Part shown: positions 6,593 through 10,586 of the stretch, piece by piece
Layout: each line of letters starts with the position of its first letter
Numbering within the stretch: position 1 is the stretch's first letter
From: Sulfuricurvum sp.
Lineage (GTDB): Bacteria > Campylobacterota > Campylobacteria > Campylobacterales > Sulfurimonadaceae
DNA: 10,586 nucleotides
Direction of reading: 5' to 3'
NCBI GenBank assembly: GCA_022729835.1
Contig: DZBC01000055.1
Coordinates: 1 to 10,586, forward strand
The notes under the pieces: generated by a model
What the model was told of the DNA's origin: nothing
Seen by the model: only the letters and a program-made list of their open reading frames with translations
Database searches by the model: none
Made by a program: the position numbers and the translations under genes

Positions 6593-6620
6593 ATTATAAG
6601 CCAAATCGACCCAAAATCAA
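6593..6620 (-). promoter_or_regulatory. Sigma-70-type promoter of the cytochrome c gene
   Basis: Read on the minus strand, TTGATT (6620-6615) and TATAAT (6598-6593) are separated by 16 bp. The -10 is perfect and the -35 keeps TTGA. Transcription would begin near 6586, about 20 nt upstream of the start codon. The -35 overlaps the TGA stop of the upstream gene (6617-6619), so the cytochrome can be expressed independently. Confidence 0.7.
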
Positions 6621-7999
6621 TAATAGATTGTCATCTCTTTAGGATATCGAATCGTATATTTGATCAACACTTTGGAGTGCTGCGCGGCATCTAAGGCTAC
6701 ATCAAACTCCAGTTTTCCAGTGCGCTCATCGTAGCGATAAGGCAGCGCGGTCTCCTCAAGCATCGGTGGATGCACGGTGACGCGGATGCGCTCGTCGGTG
6801 GAGACGGGAATGCGCTCCACCACCAAAACGCTTCGGCGTTTGGAGTCTCGGTTGTGCAGACGCAGTTCGATTCCCTCCTCTTTTTGCAGATCACCGCCAA
6901 AAAGCCCCTTCTCCTGCGCATAATCGACCAAGGCCTTGCGTTGTGCTTCGATCTCATAGGCAATAGCGGTGTTGATCCGCAACCCACCCTCTTCGCGCAG
7001 CATACGCGCATGCTCGATTAAGCGTCCGCCCTCGCGCACTTTGATGGTGTCGCTTTCGATGGGTTTGGGCAGCTCAAGCGATACCGTCTCATAGACCGCA
7101 GAATCGTTGTAGGCGTCCCAGCGTAGGCCTTGCACGGGCTCAAGTTGCATCTGTTCTACCTCAAAGCGTTGCGCCACTCCGTCAGTATGAAGCACCGTCT
7201 TGCCGAGGCGATATTGGCGCAGCTTCTCTTGAGCAATCTGCGCCATGGCGGCAGCAGGAGCAGGAGCGGCCTCCATCAACATCACCTTATTAGCCCGCAT
7301 TAGCTGTTGGGGTGCGCCGATACCGATAGGTCGCGGTGAAAAGGCTATCGGCGCACGAACCGCTCCGGCAGCGCGGTCATAAAGCCGCACTTCATCAACG
7401 ATGATATCGACGCCCGAGCGGTTGGTGAGCAGCAGATCGTGAAAGAGCGTTCGTGCGTCCAGATCGAGTAGATAGACGCTCTCAAAGTCTAAGCCCTTGC
7501 CAATCACCAGCTCGACCTCTCCTTTTGGAAGCGTAGAGAAGAAGTGCCCTTTATCAGAGGTGCTTTGTTTTTGAAACTGCGCACCGGCCTGCACAATCTG
7601 TTCTCTCAGCGCTGTCAACTCTGAGGCGATCTGCGCTTTGTGTCTCCCTATTTCTGAGGCCTGAGAGATCAGTGTTTTAGCATCTATCGCATTCTGCAGT
7701 CGCTGCACTCCTAGTAGGGTCTCAAGCGTCGCATACTCCTCTTGAAGCAACACTTCACGCCGTATCAGCGCCTCCAGACGCATAAATTCCTTGCACACTT
7801 CATGCGCTTCTTCGCATGTTGCTTCGCTGCGCAGCATTAGTGCCCCGTTGCCATCCATTGCCTGCATCCCATCGGCAAAACCGATATAGGTCGATTCAGG
7901 CCGATAGTGGTAGCGGCTCTGATCCCGATACACCTCCAGATACGCCGCCTGCAGTGCGCATGCAAGCCCCAAAAACGAAAACACAAGACGTTTTAACAT
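6617..7999 (-). CDS. Exported coiled-coil protein resembling the DUF4139 family
   Basis: This protein has 460 residues from the chosen start and is of unknown function. MLKRLVFSFLGLACALQA is a Sec signal peptide, with probable cleavage after Ala18. Residues about 70-145 are helical and charged, likely coiled coil, with few prolines. The remainder is beta-rich. The last 75 residues (ELRLHNRDSKRRSVLVVERIP, cut here; then KLEFDVALDA and KVLIKYTIRYP) resemble the C-terminal beta domain of DUF4139 / mucoidy-inhibitor-A-like proteins. The mature protein has two cysteines near residues 62 and 69. The start at 7999 follows AAGGAG (8004-8010 region); the in-frame ATG at 8119 would run through the divergent promoter and is rejected. 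Family membership is a judgement from pattern, not a search. An 11-bp inverted repeat lies within the gene at 7312-7356. Confidence 0.72.
   Translation of the reverse strand: MLKRLVFSFLGLACALQAAYLEVYRDQSRYHYRPESTYIGFADGMQAMDGNGALMLRSEATCEEAHEVCKEFMRLEALIRREVLLQEEYATLETLLGVQRLQNAIDAKTLISQASEIGRHKAQIASELTALREQIVQAGAQFQKQSTSDKGHFFSTLPKGEVELVIGKGLDFESVYLLDLDARTLFHDLLLTNRSGVDIIVDEVRLYDRAAGAVRAPIAFSPRPIGIGAPQQLMRANKVMLMEAAPAPAAAMAQIAQEKLRQYRLGKTVLHTDGVAQRFEVEQMQLEPVQGLRWDAYNDSAVYETVSLELPKPIESDTIKVREGGRLIEHARMLREEGGLRINTAIAYEIEAQRKALVDYAQEKGLFGGDLQKEEGIELRLHNRDSKRRSVLVVERIPVSTDERIRVTVHPPMLEETALPYRYDERTGKLEFDVALDAAQHSKVLIKYTIRYPKEMTIYY
7312..7356. repeat. Intragenic inverted repeat, 11-bp arms
   Basis: GTGCGCCGATA (7312-7322) and TATCGGCGCAC (7346-7356) are perfect reverse complements separated by 23 bases, inside the DUF4139-like gene. 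The arms encode RAPIA and IGIGAP. They are wide apart and lack a T-run, so terminator function is unlikely. Confidence 0.5.
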
Positions 8000-8008
8000 G
8001 AATACTCC

Positions 8009-8040
8009 TTGATAACCTTTTACATGTAAAGGGCTATAAT
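8009..8040 (+). promoter_or_regulatory. Probable promoter of the cdsA-dxr operon
   Basis: A perfect TATAAT at 8035-8040 lies 26 bp before the chosen cdsA start. TTGATA at 8009-8014 is the best -35, but the 20-bp spacer is longer than the usual 17. The TTACATGTAA palindrome at 8020-8029 occupies the spacer. The same interval holds the leader of the divergent exported-protein gene, for which no convincing promoter was found. Confidence 0.55.
8020..8029. repeat. TTACATGTAA palindrome, copy 3 (divergent promoter region)
   Basis: An exact copy, extended to TTTACATGTAAA (8019-8030), in the 67-base region between the divergent exported-protein gene and cdsA. It lies just upstream of the cdsA -10, the place where a bound repressor would block RNA polymerase. 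Confidence 0.85.
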
Positions 8041-8066
8041 GCCGTATTTTGACGTAAGGGATGATA

Positions 8067-8822
8067 ATGACTTGGCTGGGAGCGCACAAAGAGCGGGTGG
8101 TGACTGGAGCCGTACTCACGGCAGTGGCGCTAATCGTGGGCTATATCGACAGCTTTTTTCTGACGTGGTTGTTGCTGGGTGTCTTTTATATGTTTGCGTT
8201 TTATGAGGCTGCTGCGCTTTTTGGCTCCCGCAATAACGCTCTTTTTACCTATGCTGCGCTTATTTGGGTCGCCGCAGCTTTCTACCCCTACGGTGACGAT
8301 CTCTTTATCATCGCCGGCCTCATCTTTGCCGCTTCTGTCGCCTACCGCAATAACCACGACTGGAAGGATTTCCTCCCCTTTATCTACCCAACCGCCGGGA
8401 TGCTTTTTATGCTCAGCCTCTACAAAGAGTATGGCATGATCGCGCTACTTTGGCTTCTCATCGCCGTCGCCGCAACCGATATCGGCGCCTATTTCGTCGG
8501 CAAGAAGATTGGCACCACCCCTTTTTGCCCCACTTCTCCCAAAAAAACCCTTGAGGGGGTGATTGGGGGCGTCGTCATCGCTACGCTTGCTGCAACCATG
8601 GCGGGTTTAGGTATCGTGAGCTTCGGCATTGCGCTGTTTATCTCCTTTTCTGTTGCCCTCGCTTCGGTCTTTGGTGACCTTTTTGAAAGCTCGCTCAAAC
8701 GTCAAGCAGGTGTCAAAGATAGCGGCACCATCTTGCCCGGTCACGGTGGCGTACTTGATCGCTTAGACGGCTATCTTTTCGGTAGTATCGTCATGGTGGT
8801 GCTGCTGCGGGGCCTCGTTTGA
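8067..8822 (+). CDS. cdsA: Phosphatidate cytidylyltransferase CdsA
   Basis: CdsA is an inner-membrane enzyme that makes CDP-diacylglycerol from phosphatidate and CTP, the branch point for phosphatidylglycerol and phosphatidylethanolamine synthesis. The protein has 251 residues and multiple hydrophobic segments from residue 10 onward. The C-terminal signature is intact: SSLKRQAGVKDSG followed by LPGHGGVLDRLDG at about residues 208-235, containing the conserved Lys-Asp and the metal-binding Asp residues. TDIGAYFVGKKIG and SPKKTLEG at about 137-164 are the other conserved blocks. The ATG at 8067 is preferred over the one at 8061 because TAAGGG (8055-8060) is then six bases away. Its stop overlaps the dxr start. 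cdsA-dxr adjacency is shared with Helicobacter and Campylobacter. Confidence 0.96.
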   Translation: MTWLGAHKERVVTGAVLTAVALIVGYIDSFFLTWLLLGVFYMFAFYEAAALFGSRNNALFTYAALIWVAAAFYPYGDDLFIIAGLIFAASVAYRNNHDWKDFLPFIYPTAGMLFMLSLYKEYGMIALLWLLIAVAATDIGAYFVGKKIGTTPFCPTSPKKTLEGVIGGVVIATLAATMAGLGIVSFGIALFISFSVALASVFGDLFESSLKRQAGVKDSGTILPGHGGVLDRLDGYLFGSIVMVVLLRGLV

Positions 8823-9889
8823 TCCTACTGGGCTCGACCGGTTCCATTGGAGTCAACGCCCTCGCCATTGCCGAGCGGTTCGCGCTTAAAGTCGAAGTGC
8901 TCAGCGCCGGACGAAATATCGAGCTGCTCAACCGCCAGATCGAACGTTTCAAGCCAGCTATCGTCGTCATTCAAGACCCATCCGACAGACCGCTCGTGGC
9001 ACATTCTCGTGTGCTGATGGGCCAAGAGGGAATCATAGAGGCGATCCGCGCCGCCCAAAGCGACCTTGTCGTCAATGCTATCGTCGGCTTTGCCGGACTA
9101 CGCGCCACACTCGAGTCCCTTACATGTAAGAAAAGAGTCGCCCTCGCCAACAAAGAATCTCTGGTTGTCGCAGGCGCTTTTTTAGATACCTCCGACATCG
9201 TCCCCATCGACAGTGAGCACTTTGGGTTGTGGTATCTGCACGACATCACCCGCCCGATTGAACGCATGGTCATCACCGCAAGCGGCGGCGCATTTCGTGA
9301 CTGGCCTTTGGAGCGCTTGCAACACGCCACGCTCGAAGATGCCCTGCGTCACCCCAACTGGTCGATGGGCCGCAAGATCACCATCGACAGCGCCACGATG
9401 GCCAACAAACTTTTTGAGATGCTTGAAGCGAGATGGCTCTTTGGCGAAAGCAGCTTTGATGCCATCATCGAGACCCGCTCTCTGATCCACGCCCTTATCG
9501 ACTACCGCGACGGCTCCACCACCGCCCACCTTGCCCGCGCCGATATGCAGCTCCCTATTGCTTTTGCGCTGCTTGGCAGTGTGCAAGAGCGCATCGTCGA
9601 GCGTGTTGATCTGCTGGAGTGCGGCGGCCTCGAATTTCGCCCGATTGATCCCGTGCGCTATCCGCTTTGGTCGCTCAAAGAGGATCTCTTGCGCCATCCC
9701 CAGCGCGGCGTCATCGTCAATGCCGCCAACGAAGCTGCCATAGAGCGCTTCATCGCCTCAGAGATAGGCTTTATGCAGATTTCGGGCTTAATTCTGGAGG
9801 CTTATGATCATTTTCACGCCGCTCCGACCTCTATAGATGCGCTCTTTGGCTTCGATGAGCAGGTGCGCCGCTGGGTCAAAGAGCGCTAG
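8819..9889 (+). CDS. dxr: 1-deoxy-D-xylulose 5-phosphate reductoisomerase
   Basis: Dxr (IspC) converts 1-deoxyxylulose 5-phosphate to 2-C-methylerythritol 4-phosphate with NADPH, the first committed step of the MEP isoprenoid pathway. The protein has 356 residues, a compact form. It opens with the nucleotide-binding loop GSTGSIG (5-11). ALANKESLVVAG (108-119), DSEH (131-134; Asp131 and Glu133 likely metal ligands), SGGAF (155-159), NWSMG (180-184) and ITIDSATMANKLFE (187-200, Glu200 the third ligand) are all present, followed by HALIDYRDGS. The start is TTG, overlapping the cdsA stop by 4 nt (TTGA) and placing the nucleotide-binding strand directly at the N-terminus; the gene is presumably translated by coupling. 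An exact TTACATGTAA copy lies at codons 101-104. Confidence 0.97.
   Translation: MILLGSTGSIGVNALAIAERFALKVEVLSAGRNIELLNRQIERFKPAIVVIQDPSDRPLVAHSRVLMGQEGIIEAIRAAQSDLVVNAIVGFAGLRATLESLTCKKRVALANKESLVVAGAFLDTSDIVPIDSEHFGLWYLHDITRPIERMVITASGGAFRDWPLERLQHATLEDALRHPNWSMGRKITIDSATMANKLFEMLEARWLFGESSFDAIIETRSLIHALIDYRDGSTTAHLARADMQLPIAFALLGSVQERIVERVDLLECGGLEFRPIDPVRYPLWSLKEDLLRHPQRGVIVNAANEAAIERFIASEIGFMQISGLILEAYDHFHAAPTSIDALFGFDEQVRRWVKER
9120..9129. repeat. TTACATGTAA palindrome, copy 4 (inside dxr)
   Basis: An exact copy, 12-bp palindrome with flanks (CTTACATGTAAG, 9119-9130), encoding Leu-Thr-Cys-Lys just before the conserved ALANKES block. The frame differs from the dgt and cytochrome copies, so protein constraint does not explain it. 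Confidence 0.85.
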
Positions 9890-10540
9890 ATGGAGTGGCT
9901 GGGCTACTTTTTTAACTATTTCTGGCTCTGGATCGCACTATTGGTTTTGGTCGTTGTCTATCTTCAGGTGCGTCGACAGACCCATCTGAAGCAACTGCGC
10001 ACTTTTGAGCTTCCAAAAGGAGTGCGTAGCCGCTTTGTAGCCCAACACCCACAGCTTAGCAGCGCCCAAATCACTCAAGTCAAAGAGGCACTCGGGGATT
10101 TTTTTGAATGTTGCTACAAGGCCAATAAACGTCCAGTCTCCATGCCCTCTCAGGTCGTCGATGATCTGTGGCATCACTTTATTTTGTTCACCAAAGCATA
10201 TAGCGATTTTTCCACTCGGGCTTTTGGACGTTATCTTCACCATACGCCTGTCGAAGCGATGCGCACACCCACTCAGGCGAGCGAAGGGCTTAAGCGCACA
10301 TGGCGTCTTTCCTGTCTAAAAGAGGGTATTGACCCGACCACACCCACCAAGCTTCCCCTGCTTTTTGCCATCGACAAACTGCTCGATATTCCTAATGGCT
10401 TTTATTATTCGCTCGATTGCAGCAAAGGAACACCTGGCAACTATTGTGCTGGCGGTGTTGGTTGTAGTAGCGGATGTGCCAGTTGTGGAAGCGGAGATGG
10501 CGGCAGTGGTGATGGCGGAAGCGGTTGCGGTGGTGATTGA
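9890..10540 (+). CDS. Membrane-anchored protein with WHHF/LHH motifs and Gly/Cys-rich tail (glycine-rich domain-containing type)
   Basis: A 216-residue protein of unknown function. A single hydrophobic segment at about residues 6-25 is followed by Arg/Lys, suggesting an N-terminal anchor with the rest in the cytoplasm. The central part carries DDLWHHFIL (91-99), YSDFSTRAFGRYLHHTP (104-120), a pattern seen in bacterial and plant 'glycine-rich domain-containing' (DUF1399-like) proteins. The paired histidines could bind metal. The last about 40 residues are Gly, Ser, Asp and Cys with six cysteines between 177 and 213 and a GSGDGG repeat. The ATG follows the dxr TAG with no spacer, and the next start overlaps its stop by 1 nt, so it belongs to the cdsA-dxr operon. 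The family link is from motif memory; the role in lipid or isoprenoid metabolism is unknown. Confidence 0.75.
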   Translation: MEWLGYFFNYFWLWIALLVLVVVYLQVRRQTHLKQLRTFELPKGVRSRFVAQHPQLSSAQITQVKEALGDFFECCYKANKRPVSMPSQVVDDLWHHFILFTKAYSDFSTRAFGRYLHHTPVEAMRTPTQASEGLKRTWRLSCLKEGIDPTTPTKLPLLFAIDKLLDIPNGFYYSLDCSKGTPGNYCAGGVGCSSGCASCGSGDGGSGDGGSGCGGD

Positions 10541-10586
10541 TGCTTAGGGTATTGATCCTTCACGGATGGCACGCTTCGCCCCCGCC
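10540..10586 (+). CDS. Start of an alpha/beta hydrolase, RBBP9/YdeN-like (3' end outside window)
   Basis: The ATG at 10540 overlaps the preceding TGA by one base (TGATG), a normal coupled start. Only 15 full codons are visible: MLRVLILHGWHASPP. A short beta strand followed by LHGW and an SPP turn is the usual opening of RBBP9/YdeN-type serine hydrolases. The catalytic residues lie beyond the window, so the call is provisional. It would be the fourth gene of the cdsA operon. Confidence 0.6.
   Translation, partial: MLRVLILHGWHASPP

Noticed and set aside
6566..6604. Upstream in-frame start for the cytochrome c gene
   Set aside because: It would overlap the promoter -10 and place 13 residues before the signal peptide; the ATG at 6565 has a near-perfect ribosome binding site.
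8000..8119. Upstream in-frame extension of the exported-protein gene to an ATG at 8119
   Set aside because: It would overlap the divergent cdsA start and promoter. The ATG at 7999 has an AAGGAG ribosome binding site and opens directly with a signal peptide.
9182..9697. Minus-strand open frame of 171 codons opposite dxr
   Set aside because: dxr is a clear intact gene on the other strand; this frame arises from its codon bias and its translation has no recognisable domain.
10460..10540. Short tandem repeats near the end of the glycine-rich gene as a possible repeat array
   Set aside because: They are imperfect codon-level repeats encoding a Gly/Ser/Asp/Cys tail in frame, with no spacers or fixed period, so not a CRISPR or VNTR of note.
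1..10586. Search for a defence system, phage, insertion sequence or CRISPR array
   Set aside because: All long genes are flagellar, metabolic or small housekeeping genes; no transposase, integrase, Cas, toxin-antitoxin or restriction genes were seen.

Overview
The window looks like a chromosomal segment from a Campylobacterota (epsilonproteobacterial) bacterium, probably a free-living Sulfuricurvum/Sulfurimonas/Sulfurovum-type organism. Two gene orders support this: fliK-flgD-flgE and cdsA-dxr are both neighbours in Helicobacter and Campylobacter. A small class I cytochrome c of the c553 type and a sigma-54 promoter in front of the hook gene fit the same group. No phage, insertion sequence, CRISPR array or defence island was seen. 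The exact genus is inference.

Region 1 (1-4537, plus strand) is a flagellar hook-assembly cluster. It holds the 3' end of fliK (hook-length control), flgD (hook-cap scaffold), a 419-residue FlgE-family protein translationally coupled to flgD, and a larger 587-residue FlgE. The larger flgE has its own leader with a well-spaced sigma-54 promoter (-24 GG, -12 GC), so it can be switched on separately as a middle-class flagellar gene. The cluster ends in a hairpin shared with the convergent gene dgt.

Region 2 (4560-7999, mostly minus strand) is a set of unrelated housekeeping genes: dgt (HD-domain dNTP triphosphohydrolase), a plus-strand tRNA-Ser(GGA) with its own TATAAT box, a small GIY-YIG domain protein, a periplasmic cytochrome c with a clear sigma-70-type promoter, and an exported coiled-coil protein resembling the DUF4139 family.

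Region 3 (8067-10586, plus strand) is a tightly packed operon: cdsA (CDP-diacylglycerol synthesis), dxr/ispC (MEP isoprenoid pathway, TTG start), a membrane-anchored glycine/cysteine-tailed protein with paired-histidine motifs, and the first 15 codons of an alpha/beta hydrolase resembling the RBBP9/YdeN family. The genes overlap by 4 nt, abut, or overlap by 1 nt.

The most unusual signal is not a gene. The 10-bp palindrome TTACATGTAA occurs exactly four times and once more with a single mismatch, in both coding and intergenic DNA and in different reading frames. About 0.01 exact copies would be expected by chance in a window this long. It behaves like a highly iterated palindrome or a dispersed protein-binding site, and two copies lie in the leader regions of flgE and cdsA. 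No clear new multi-gene system was found.
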